Of a stretch of DNA of 64,000 nucleotides, positions 27,145 to 43,678 are shown piece by piece. The DNA is from Anaerohalosphaeraceae bacterium (GTDB taxonomy: Bacteria > Planctomycetota > Phycisphaerae > Sedimentisphaerales > Anaerohalosphaeraceae): positions 102,455 to 166,454 of the forward strand of contig JBBFLK010000001.1 of NCBI GenBank assembly GCA_037479115.1. The letters are read 5' to 3'. Under the pieces are notes generated by a model. It was not told the origin of the DNA. It searched no databases and saw nothing but the letters and a program-made list of their open reading frames with translations. Numbering within the stretch: the first letter of the stretch is position 1; each line of letters opens with the position of its first letter. A program made the translations under genes and the position numbers.

Positions 27145-28748
27145 AAAAGGACTATCTGTTGGCGATTGACCAGGGCACCAGCGCTACCAAGGCGGTCGTC
27201 TTTGATACAGACGGCCGGATTGCGGCCAAAGGGTCTGAACCGCTGGGCTCTTCGTATCCCCGGCCGGGTTTTGTGGAGCAGGACCCGCTGGAAATCTACC
27301 GAAATGTCCTGGCCGCCGTACAGTCCTGTCTGGCTCAGTTTCGCGCAGAGGTCTGTTCGGATTTGAGCCGGATTCGCACGTGCGGCATATCCAACCAGCG
27401 GGAGACGTTCTGTTTGTGGGATGCGCAGGGTCGGCCGCTGTGCCCGGCGGTTGTCTGGCAGTGCAAGCGTTCGGCGGAGATTTGCAGCCGGATTCGAGGC
27501 TCGTCTTTGGAGCAGGAAATCATCCGTCGGACCGGTCTGATTGCAGACCCTTATTTTTCGGGAACCAAGCTGGTTTGGCTGATGGAGAATCGTCCGGATA
27601 TTCGAACGGCTGTTCAGGGCGGCCGGGCCTTTTTCGGGACGGTCGATACATGGCTTCTGTATAAGCTGACGGGGGGCCGAAGCTACTGCACGGACTATAC
27701 GAATGCCTCTCGGACGCTCTTTTTCGATATTGACCGCTTATGCTGGGACCCGTATTTGCTGGGCCAGTTTCATCTGACGGGGCTGAAGCTGCCGGAGGTT
27801 CGGCCGTCCTCGTTTGCTTTCGGTCAAACGGACTTTGAGGGGCTGCTGCCGGCTCCAATCGGCATTCATGCGATGGTCGGCGACTCGCATGCAGCGGCTT
27901 TTGGGGAGCGATGTTTTACGGCGGGAACGGCCAAGGCCACGCTGGGGACCGGCTGCTCCATCCTGCTGAATACCGGAAGCCGCCGTGTCCCGTCATCCGA
28001 TGGGATGATGAGCACGATTTGCTGGAGCACAGGCGAGCGGGTGGATTATGCCCTGGAGGGAATCATTGTGTCCTGCGGTGCGACGATTCAGTGGCTCCGG
28101 GACAATCTGGGGCTGCTTCGGGAAAGCGAAGAGAGCGAAGCGATGGCCCGGTCGGTTCCAAACAGCGGCGGGGTGTATCTGATTCCGGCGTTCAGCGGAC
28201 TGGGGGCTCCGTACTGGAATATGGACGTAAGAGCTGCGATTACGGGATTGACGCTCGGCAGCACGAAGAATCATCTGGTTCGTGCGGCCCTTGAATCCAT
28301 TCCGTACCAGATTCAGGATGTCATCGCGGCGATGGAGCAGTGCAGCGGGCTTTCGCTGGCGCAGCTGCGGGTGGACGGAGGCATCAGTAAAAATCGGTTT
28401 ATTCTGCAGTTTTTGGCGGACCTGCTCGGCAAGGACGTCATCAATATCGGGTTTCAGGATGTCTCGGCCTTTGGTGCGGCCTGTCTGGCGGGTCTGGGGG
28501 CGGGGATTTTTGAGGACCTGGAACGCCTGCCGCAGCAGACGCTGGGGGAGGTGCGGTATCAGGCACGCGCCGACACGTCCGAGGTCCAAACGAGTTATCA
28601 GGGATGGCTTCTGGAGGTGGAGCGTCTGAACCGAGCGGCGGCGGTGCGCAAAACCGACCGGGAGAGCCGGCAGAAAAAACAGCCCCCGCTTCGAATTGCG
28701 GAAATTGCCGGGAAAAAAGACGAGGCGTTTGCCCGCAAAGAGCGGTAA
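27141..28748 (+). CDS. FGGY-family carbohydrate kinase (glycerol-kinase-like)
   Basis: A 535-residue kinase with the FGGY fold. The N-terminal domain has YLLAIDQGTSATKAVVFD (D10), CGISNQRETFCLWD and VDTWLLYKLTGG. The second has GTGCSILLNTG and PAFSGLGAPYW, and the adenosine region LRVDGGISKNRFILQFLADLL. Overall it resembles GlpK, but GlpK's GDQQAALFG is GDSHAAAFG here and the gene sits among sugar genes, so phosphorylation of a ketose is likelier than of glycerol. Known apulose kinases are also FGGY proteins. A basic 40-residue tail after about 495 is not part of the fold. It overlaps the transketolase gene by four bases and ends the coupled block. Confidence 0.88.
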   Translation: MKKDYLLAIDQGTSATKAVVFDTDGRIAAKGSEPLGSSYPRPGFVEQDPLEIYRNVLAAVQSCLAQFRAEVCSDLSRIRTCGISNQRETFCLWDAQGRPLCPAVVWQCKRSAEICSRIRGSSLEQEIIRRTGLIADPYFSGTKLVWLMENRPDIRTAVQGGRAFFGTVDTWLLYKLTGGRSYCTDYTNASRTLFFDIDRLCWDPYLLGQFHLTGLKLPEVRPSSFAFGQTDFEGLLPAPIGIHAMVGDSHAAAFGERCFTAGTAKATLGTGCSILLNTGSRRVPSSDGMMSTICWSTGERVDYALEGIIVSCGATIQWLRDNLGLLRESEESEAMARSVPNSGGVYLIPAFSGLGAPYWNMDVRAAITGLTLGSTKNHLVRAALESIPYQIQDVIAAMEQCSGLSLAQLRVDGGISKNRFILQFLADLLGKDVINIGFQDVSAFGAACLAGLGAGIFEDLERLPQQTLGEVRYQARADTSEVQTSYQGWLLEVERLNRAAAVRKTDRESRQKKQPPLRIAEIAGKKDEAFARKER

Positions 28749-28858
28749 TCGCTGAATGGTCTGACGGTGCGCAGAAGAAGGCAGCTGTTCAGAGGTCTAT
28801 GGAAGGAATCGGCGTGTTTTTTTCGGCGGACATCTGCCGGCAGGACCGGCAAGCGGCG

Positions 28859-28886
28859 TTGACAAAGCGGAATGCGTGTATAGAAT
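28859..28886 (+). promoter_or_regulatory. Promoter of the permease operon
   Basis: TTGACA (28859-28864) and TAGAAT (28881-28886) are 16 bases apart. Expected start near 28893, about 50 bases before the permease ATG. It suggests that the second half of the locus can be transcribed on its own. Confidence 0.55.
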
Positions 28887-28942
28887 CGGCGGCAGCTCAG
28901 CGGCAGTCTGAGCAGTCTGACACAGATATGGTACAGGCGGAT

Positions 28943-30469
28943 ATGAGCACAAAAACCCAATCGACTTCGGCTTCTGTTCCCTCCAAAGTCAAATCCACGC
29001 TGATTGAACGGCTTGATGCCCTCTATGAGTATGACCGGGAACCCGTTCATGAAAGCAAACTGCAGGGCTGGCGGACGTTTATTGCGATGTTCTCCAGCGA
29101 GCACATTGCGGGGACGGAGTTTGTGCTCGGGACGCTGCTGGTGATGCACGGCGTCCGGGCGGTTGACGTGTTCGGGGGGCTGGCGCTGGGCAATCTGCTG
29201 GCGGTTCTGAGCTGGGCCTTTATCTGTGCTCCGATTGCCGTCAAAGAGCGTCTGACGATTTACTGGCAAATCCGCAAAATCGCCGGACCGTACCTGACGG
29301 TTTTGTATTCGGGTCTGTTTGCCCTGATTCTGTGTCTGTTGGCCGGTTCGATGGTGAATGTTTCCACAACGGCGGTGACGCTGCCTCTGGGGATTGCAAG
29401 CCCGAACTATGCGGCCGGACAGACCGTGCCGAGCATTCCCTGGATATTGATTGCTGTTGGTGTGGGGACTGTCATTGCCGTGCTGGCGATTCTCGGCTTT
29501 GAACGACTGGCTCATTTTGCCAAAGTGGTGGCGCCGTGGATGCCGTTTGTGTTTTTGTCCGGGGCGATTGCGTCGCTGCCGTCGCTGGGGGTGACGGGGC
29601 TGAGCAATTTCTGGCAGATTGCCAATGAGAAAATCTGGACGGGAGAACCTTATCCCGGGCAGATGCCGTACCGATTCTGGCATTGTGTCGGGCTGGCCTG
29701 GCTTTGCAATATCGCCCAGCATATGGGGATGGGGGATGTGACGATTTTTCGATATGCCCGGAAGTGGCAGATGGGGTTCTGCTCGGCGTTCGGGATGTTC
29801 ATCGGGCATTATCTGGCGTGGATTTGTTCGGGGGTTTTGTGTGCGGCGTTTGTTCATTCCCAGCGGGCGGCGGGTGTGGCGGACCCCAACCCGACACCGG
29901 GAAACATCGCGATGTTCGGCGCCGGGTACGCCGGAATTGTCTGTGTGCTGCTGGCCGGCTGGACGACGGCCAATCCGACGCTGTATCGAGCCGGGCTGGC
30001 GTTTCAGGTGGCTACGCCCAACTGGCGGCGCTGGGCGGTGACGCTGGCGGCGGGGATTCTGATGATTGTTACGGCGTGCATTCCGTCCGTGCTGCACTAT
30101 CTGGACCGGATTGTGGCCTATTACGGGCTGTTCTTTATGCCGCTGGGAGCATTCATTTTTATTGATTTCTGGCTGTTTCCGCGTCTGGGGCTTGTGCGGT
30201 ATTATGCGCAGCAGCGGGGGCTGCGGCTCAGCTGGCCGGCGGCCGTGGGGTGGTTTGGTTCGTTCGGCATCTGTTTTGTCCTGTATGCCAAAGACCAGTA
30301 TGCCTCGATGGCCTGGGTCAATTCGTATCTGCCGACTTTTCTGAGCCGCTATAAACCGGATTTGTTTCTGCAGGTGCTGCCGGCATGGCTGATCGCGATT
30401 TCCCTCTATACCGTGTGCAGTCTGATTCAGCAGCGGCTGCATCCTATTGAACAGGAGCAGAAGATATGA
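28943..30469 (+). CDS. NCS1-type permease
   Basis: A 508-residue transporter with about 12 membrane helices and a charged N-terminus. FSSEHIAGTEFVLGTLLVMHGV in the first helix, the long TM3-TM5 region and CNIAQHMGMGDVTIFRYARKWQMG resemble the nucleobase:cation symporter-1 (cytosine/allantoin permease) family, here a branch found beside sugar genes. The substrate is probably a product of this locus and not a nucleobase; that is inference. The start is uncertain: the ATG at 28943 has a weak AGGCGG, another ATG lies five codons upstream, and longer readings run through the promoter. It overlaps the next small gene by ATGA. Confidence 0.75.
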   Translation: MSTKTQSTSASVPSKVKSTLIERLDALYEYDREPVHESKLQGWRTFIAMFSSEHIAGTEFVLGTLLVMHGVRAVDVFGGLALGNLLAVLSWAFICAPIAVKERLTIYWQIRKIAGPYLTVLYSGLFALILCLLAGSMVNVSTTAVTLPLGIASPNYAAGQTVPSIPWILIAVGVGTVIAVLAILGFERLAHFAKVVAPWMPFVFLSGAIASLPSLGVTGLSNFWQIANEKIWTGEPYPGQMPYRFWHCVGLAWLCNIAQHMGMGDVTIFRYARKWQMGFCSAFGMFIGHYLAWICSGVLCAAFVHSQRAAGVADPNPTPGNIAMFGAGYAGIVCVLLAGWTTANPTLYRAGLAFQVATPNWRRWAVTLAAGILMIVTACIPSVLHYLDRIVAYYGLFFMPLGAFIFIDFWLFPRLGLVRYYAQQRGLRLSWPAAVGWFGSFGICFVLYAKDQYASMAWVNSYLPTFLSRYKPDLFLQVLPAWLIAISLYTVCSLIQQRLHPIEQEQKI

Positions 30470-30654
30470 CCTCGACAGGAAAACGGATTCTTCAGGCAAT
30501 TTCGTTTGCGGGGCTGGGGCTTTCGATTGTTCCGGCATTTCTGGTTTTCGGGGGGCTTTTGTCCAAAGAGATGTATTTTCATCTGATGAATGTCGGGATG
30601 CTGATGTGGTTCGGCACGGCTGTTTTCTGGATTCGAAAAGACCATTTGGGCTGA
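30466..30654 (+). CDS. Small two-helix membrane protein
   Basis: A 62-residue protein with two hydrophobic segments (ISFAGLGLSIVPAFLVFGGLL and MNVGMLMWFGTAVFWI) and a short polar hinge. Its ATG overlaps the permease stop (ATGA), so translation is probably coupled to the permease. No family is recognised. Small proteins coupled to transporters can be accessory subunits, which would be a reasonable guess here. A 21-base gap separates it from the GH78 gene. Confidence 0.75.
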   Translation: MTSTGKRILQAISFAGLGLSIVPAFLVFGGLLSKEMYFHLMNVGMLMWFGTAVFWIRKDHLG

Positions 30655-30675
30655 ACTGTTTTTTGAGAGTCAAGG

Positions 30676-38782
<8,107 letters not shown>

Positions 38783-38824
38783 ACCGTTTCGACAACCTTT
38801 CGATGTTTGGGAAAGGAAGGGATT

Positions 38825-40387
38825 ATGAAGAAAACGATTCTGTTTGTCTGGATGGGACTGGCGGGATGCCTCTATGCGGCCGAATCCGACAGGGTGGAAC
38901 AGTGGGATTTTTTTGAACTGTCTCTGAAAGGCCCGGCGACCGGCAATCCGTTTATCGGGGTTGAATTCAGCGCCGTTTTTGAAAACGCCGGGCGGCGGTT
39001 TGAGCCGGAGGGCTTTTATGACGGTGACGGCGTGTTCCGAATTCGCTTTATGCCGGATGCACAGGGCGTCTGGAAATATAAAACCCGCAGCAACTACCCG
39101 GAGCTGGACGGCAAAGAAGGACAATTTGTCTGTACGGCTCCGGCGGCCGGCAATCACGGGCCTGTGCGGGTGCGCCAGCAGTACCATTTCGCCTATGCGG
39201 ACGGCACGCCGTTTTTCCCGTTCGGCACGACTCTTTATGAATGGCCTTTTCAGACGGAAGACCTGAAAAAACAGACGCTGGAGACGCTCAAACAGTCGCC
39301 CTTTAACAAAGCGCGGTTTCTGCTGATTCCGCCGTGGAAAGAACATTATGTGAAGGGGCCGGAGAAGCTCACGGAATTTCCCTTTGTCGGTACGTCTCGG
39401 GAGAACTGGGATTTTTCCCGATTCAATCCGGGCTATTTTCGGAATCTGGAATGGTGCGTCCGGCAGTTCCGCGACTTGGGAATTGAAGCGGACCTGATCC
39501 TCTTTCATCCGTATGACGACGGCAAGTGGGGATTTGACCGGATGGATGCGGCGACGAACGAGCGGTATCTGCGTTATGTCATCGCCCGTTTTGCCGCCTT
39601 TCGCAATGTCTGGTGGTGTCTGGCGAATGAAAACAGTTTTATGACGCACCTGACGGATGCGGATTGGGACCGGCTCTTTCAGATTGTGCAGGAGCGCGAC
39701 CCCCACGGGCACCTGCGGTCGATTCACAATGCCGACCGGATTTACGACTATTGCAAGCCGTGGGTAACCCATGTGAGTCTTCAGTACTATATGGCCGTGC
39801 GGTATCTGGGGATTTCGCCGATGCTGCGGGATATGTATCAAAAGCCGATTGTGCACGATGAGATTAACTACGAGGGGAATATTGCGAAACGCTGGGGGAA
39901 CATCTCCGGCGAGGAGATGGTGTTTCGGTTTTGGTCGGCTTATATCGGCGGGGCGTATGCGACACACGGGGACTGCTACGGGACGTCGGAGGACCCGACG
40001 TGGATTTCCATCGGCGGCAAAATGCAGGGGCAAAGCCCCCCGCGGATTGCCTTTCTGCGCAGGATTGTCGAGTCCGCCGGCGGGCTTGACCCGATTGACT
40101 ATGCCTATGAAACGAACATCGGAGGCCGGGCCGGAGAGTTTTATCTGATTTATTTCGGGCGGGACCCGATTCAGCAGTGGACCTTTCGCCTGCCGAAGAA
40201 AAATCTCAAGGAGGGGATGCGGTTCCGGGCGGAAGTGATTGATACCTGGAATATGACGATTGAACCGCTGGAGGAGGTCTTTGAAGTCAAACCGCTGGAT
40301 GCCTATACGTTTGCGGACAAGGACGGGCGCTGCGTTTCTCTGCCGGGCCGTCCCTTTATGGCGCTGCGGCTGCAGCGGGTGGACTAA
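38825..40387 (+). CDS. Exported DUF5060/apiosidase-like glycosidase, copy 2
   Basis: A 520-residue paralog of the protein at 23721, similar along its whole length (VEQWDFFELSLKGPATGNPF against [20 protein letters not shown]; the same GFYDGDGV and GNHGPVRV stretches). Expected catalytic residues are E269 (CLANENSFM) and E346 (VHDEINYEG). The N-terminus holds LAGC (C15), so it may be a lipoprotein, unlike copy 1. The ATG at 38825 has GGAAGG at good spacing. It closes the GH78-GH2-GH127 operon after a 42-base gap. Substrate unknown. Confidence 0.75.
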   Translation: MKKTILFVWMGLAGCLYAAESDRVEQWDFFELSLKGPATGNPFIGVEFSAVFENAGRRFEPEGFYDGDGVFRIRFMPDAQGVWKYKTRSNYPELDGKEGQFVCTAPAAGNHGPVRVRQQYHFAYADGTPFFPFGTTLYEWPFQTEDLKKQTLETLKQSPFNKARFLLIPPWKEHYVKGPEKLTEFPFVGTSRENWDFSRFNPGYFRNLEWCVRQFRDLGIEADLILFHPYDDGKWGFDRMDAATNERYLRYVIARFAAFRNVWWCLANENSFMTHLTDADWDRLFQIVQERDPHGHLRSIHNADRIYDYCKPWVTHVSLQYYMAVRYLGISPMLRDMYQKPIVHDEINYEGNIAKRWGNISGEEMVFRFWSAYIGGAYATHGDCYGTSEDPTWISIGGKMQGQSPPRIAFLRRIVESAGGLDPIDYAYETNIGGRAGEFYLIYFGRDPIQQWTFRLPKKNLKEGMRFRAEVIDTWNMTIEPLEEVFEVKPLDAYTFADKDGRCVSLPGRPFMALRLQRVD

Positions 40388-40629
40388 CCCGTTGCCGACG
40401 ATTTTGGTGCCCGCGGAGGTGCTGTTCAGAAAGACAAGGCTGATTTCTCCGGATTTCCTTTCAAATCTATGAATATGAAAAGTTTTTTCAGTAATTCGGG
40501 GAGAACCTATCTGATTGTTTTGTTAGTATAGGTACAATGTGAGAAGGGATATTGTTTTTTCGGCGCTCTCCGTAAAGGGGGATGGTCGGTATGGTTAGGT
40601 TCTGGAGCCGAGATTCCTGGAGGCAATGG

Positions 40630-43600
40630 ATGAGAATCATCGCAATATTTCCTGTCCTTGTTATCCTTTTGTGCCCGCCTTGTTTTGCCGTGGATTCAGA
40701 GCCGATTGGATGGGCGACCGCAGCCGGCGGTACAACCGGCGGTTTGGGCGGTGAAGTGGTGACCGTGACGAATAAGGCCGAATTTGTCAACGCTGTCAGC
40801 GGAGATACACCCCGTATCGTTCAGGTGCTCGGGACAATTCACGGGGATTACAATATTCCCAATGTGGGGTCCAACAAGACCATTCTCGGTATCGGCTACG
40901 ATGCGAAGATTGTGGGGTTCAGCGTCAAGGTCAGCGATGTGGACAACGTCATTATTCGCAACCTGACTTTTCAGGGTGCGATGCCGCAGGATGGTCTGAT
41001 TTGCCGGCGCGCCACTCACATCTGGATTGACCACTGTACTTTCCTGGACTGTGCGGACGGGCTGTGCGACATTACCGACCAGAGCGATTATATCACGGTT
41101 TCCTGGTGCCGGTTCTACTATACCAGCAAGGTGAATCCTCACCGATTTGCCTGTCTGGTCGGCTCGACCGACGACAACCCCACGGATGTGGGCAAGCTGA
41201 ATGTGACGTTTCATCATAACTGGTGGGGGCCCTACGTGGACCAGCGGATGCCCCGCGGACGATACGGAAAAAATCACGTGTTCAACAACTACTACTCCTG
41301 TACGGGAAACTCCTACTGCGTCGGGGGCTCCTGGGGTTTTAAGGTGCTTTTGGAGAACAATTATTTTAACCAGGTAAAAAACCCGATTGCGGATGCCGGA
41401 CGAGTCGATTCGGGCACCAGCGGCACCTTTACGGTGGAGATAAAGTCCGTCGGCAATATCTTCAATGCCTGCACCGGGACGATGTCGGGGTACGGCAGTG
41501 CTTTTGTGCCGCCGTATTCGTACGCGCTGGATGCAGCGGCCGATGTCCCCTCGATTGTTGCGCAAGGGGCCGGAACGACGATTCTGGTTGGGGATTCGGC
41601 GCTTTGGCCGGTTCAGGCGACGGTTCCAAACCCGGCCGACGGGGAGTCTAATGCAGCGACGACGGCGACGCTGAGCTGGCGTGCCGGCCATACGGCCGTC
41701 AGCCACAATGTCTATTTCGGGACCTCGCCGACCGAACTGGTCAGCTTCGGCAATCAGACGGCGACCACTTTTACACCGCCAACCCTGACGGCCGATACAA
41801 AGTATTACTGGCGGATTGATGAAGTGACCGCCGACAATACGGTGATTCCCGGCCAACTGTGGATGTTCAAGACAGCACCGACTCTTCCGTCGGACCTGAT
41901 TCACTACTGGCCGTTTGATGCGGATTTTCTGGATGTATCGAAGGTCTATGCTTCAAATCCCAACAATCCGTTCGGGGCGGCCTGGGTGGATACCGATGCC
42001 AAACTGCTCGGCAGCGGCTGTCTGGATTTGACCTATCCGAAGGACGGCCTGATTGTCGGCTGGTCGGATACGGGAACCAACCGGGTTTTCCCGAACGCCG
42101 CCCCGATGACGATTTCGCTGTGGTTTAGGCCCACGGCCCTGCCCGCTTCCGACAAGACGGCCTGCATGCTGGGCACGAAGGTCGGCACGGTGACAGCCGC
42201 CAAGACCTTCCGGATTGAGCTGCTGCCGTCCGGAGCGTGCCGGCTGACCGTTGATACCCAGACGCCGGAGTTCGGCAATCGGCCTGTGCTGAATCAGTGG
42301 AACCATGTGCTGGTGTCTATTGATGCAGCCGGTCAGCTCCGCGGCTGGCTGAATGCCAGTGAGGCCGGCTCGATTGCTCTGACGACTTCCGCATCGAACA
42401 ACTACAACGGCCAGTACACCGGAATCGGTTTCTATGGAGATGAACCGAGCGTCAACGGAATGAGCCGGGGGGAGTACACCGGCTATATTGATGATGTGGC
42501 CGTCTGGAGCCGCTGGTCCGACCGAACTTTTGCGGAACTCCTTTACAACGACGGGTTGGGCAGGACGGCTGTCGGAAATCCTGTGTTTACAACGGATTTG
42601 ATTGAGAATCCGAACACAGTTGAACTGACACCGTATGTCGGCCGGACCCTGCGGCCTTATGCGGAAGGCATCGGCACGTTCCGCAAACTTTCCGGCCCTG
42701 ACTGGCTGATTGTCAGTCCCAACGGGAATCTGTCGGGGGCTCCGAAGGATGCGGACAGAGGGCTCAACACCTTCACCGTTGTTTATGAGAATACCTCCGG
42801 ACAGTCTGATACAGCCGTAATGACCATCCACGTGTCCAACGTTTATTCCGGCGTCAAAGGTCTGCAAGACTTGGCCGGAATAGCCGAAAAATGGCTTTGG
42901 GCGGACTGCGGCGACAGTCCTGCCTGCGGAGGGGCGGACCGAAACGGCGACCGCAAGGTGGATATGCTCGATTTTGCCCGGCTTGCCTGGGCCTGGCTGG
43001 CGGATGAGACGCTTGTGCTTGCTTTGCCTTTTGAGGAAACAAGCGGAAATACAACGAAGGATATATCCCTTTATTCGAGAACGGCCAATCTGGCGGGGGG
43101 CCCAACCTGGACGGAGGGCGTTTCGGGCGGCGGTCTTCTGCTGGACGGGCTGGATGATTATGCAGAGTTTCCTGACTTTTTTGGAATCAGCGGCGGCCGG
43201 GCGCGGACCGTTTGTGCCTGGATTCAAACCACGCAGACCGGCGGAATGATTCTGACCTGCGGCGGCCTGGATACAGGGTCCCGCTGGCTGTTTTTTGTCA
43301 ACAATTCCAGACTTCAGCTGGGCGTCGGCGGGGGCAGTATTCTCAGCAATCAGACCGTAGCTGACGGGCAGTGGCATCATGTGGCGGCGGTTCTGGAGGC
43401 CCCGGAAACGGGACCGGCGAGTGTGCAGCATCTTCGGATGTATATTGACGGTCAGCCGGCTTCAGGAACCTATACGAATCCTTCTTTGGCAATCAATACC
43501 GGAACCGCCTGTCCAGTGCGAATCGGGGCGATTCAGCAGACCTCCGGACTTCTCGGGAGTTTTTTCAGCGGCCGCCTTGATGATGTCCGGCTTTATGAGC

Positions 43601-43653
43601 GGGCCCTTAGTCCGCAGGAAATCCAAACTCTTTATCAGCAGGGCAGCAGGTAA
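40630..43653 (+). CDS. PL1 pectate lyase with two LamG modules and internal dockerin-like domain
   Basis: A 1007-residue secreted protein. The signal peptide MRIIAIFPVLVILLCPPCFA is followed by a family 1 pectate lyase beta-helix (about 20-320) with THIWIDHCTF, DITDQSDYITVSWCRF and VDQRMPRGRYGKNHVFNNYY, which carry the calcium and catalytic Arg patterns. A fibronectin-III-like segment, a LamG/concanavalin domain (about 430-650), a cadherin-like stretch, one dockerin-like repeat (DRNGDRKVDMLDFARLAWAWL) and a second LamG follow. It cleaves polygalacturonate by beta-elimination. Starting at 40630 gives GGAGG six bases upstream and a clean signal peptide; earlier ATGs are disfavoured. A -10-like TACAAT lies at 40533. 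The dockerin-like repeat is internal, not terminal, which is unusual. Confidence 0.9.
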   Translation: MRIIAIFPVLVILLCPPCFAVDSEPIGWATAAGGTTGGLGGEVVTVTNKAEFVNAVSGDTPRIVQVLGTIHGDYNIPNVGSNKTILGIGYDAKIVGFSVKVSDVDNVIIRNLTFQGAMPQDGLICRRATHIWIDHCTFLDCADGLCDITDQSDYITVSWCRFYYTSKVNPHRFACLVGSTDDNPTDVGKLNVTFHHNWWGPYVDQRMPRGRYGKNHVFNNYYSCTGNSYCVGGSWGFKVLLENNYFNQVKNPIADAGRVDSGTSGTFTVEIKSVGNIFNACTGTMSGYGSAFVPPYSYALDAAADVPSIVAQGAGTTILVGDSALWPVQATVPNPADGESNAATTATLSWRAGHTAVSHNVYFGTSPTELVSFGNQTATTFTPPTLTADTKYYWRIDEVTADNTVIPGQLWMFKTAPTLPSDLIHYWPFDADFLDVSKVYASNPNNPFGAAWVDTDAKLLGSGCLDLTYPKDGLIVGWSDTGTNRVFPNAAPMTISLWFRPTALPASDKTACMLGTKVGTVTAAKTFRIELLPSGACRLTVDTQTPEFGNRPVLNQWNHVLVSIDAAGQLRGWLNASEAGSIALTTSASNNYNGQYTGIGFYGDEPSVNGMSRGEYTGYIDDVAVWSRWSDRTFAELLYNDGLGRTAVGNPVFTTDLIENPNTVELTPYVGRTLRPYAEGIGTFRKLSGPDWLIVSPNGNLSGAPKDADRGLNTFTVVYENTSGQSDTAVMTIHVSNVYSGVKGLQDLAGIAEKWLWADCGDSPACGGADRNGDRKVDMLDFARLAWAWLADETLVLALPFEETSGNTTKDISLYSRTANLAGGPTWTEGVSGGGLLLDGLDDYAEFPDFFGISGGRARTVCAWIQTTQTGGMILTCGGLDTGSRWLFFVNNSRLQLGVGGGSILSNQTVADGQWHHVAAVLEAPETGPASVQHLRMYIDGQPASGTYTNPSLAINTGTACPVRIGAIQQTSGLLGSFFSGRLDDVRLYERALSPQEIQTLYQQGSR

Positions 43654-43678
43654 AAAAGTTCGTTTTTGAGGGGTTTGT

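Noticed and set aside
27141..28748. Calling the kinase glycerol kinase (glpK)
   Set aside because: Overall similar, but the GDQQAALFG motif is changed and no glycerol gene is nearby; FGGY kinase is the safer call.
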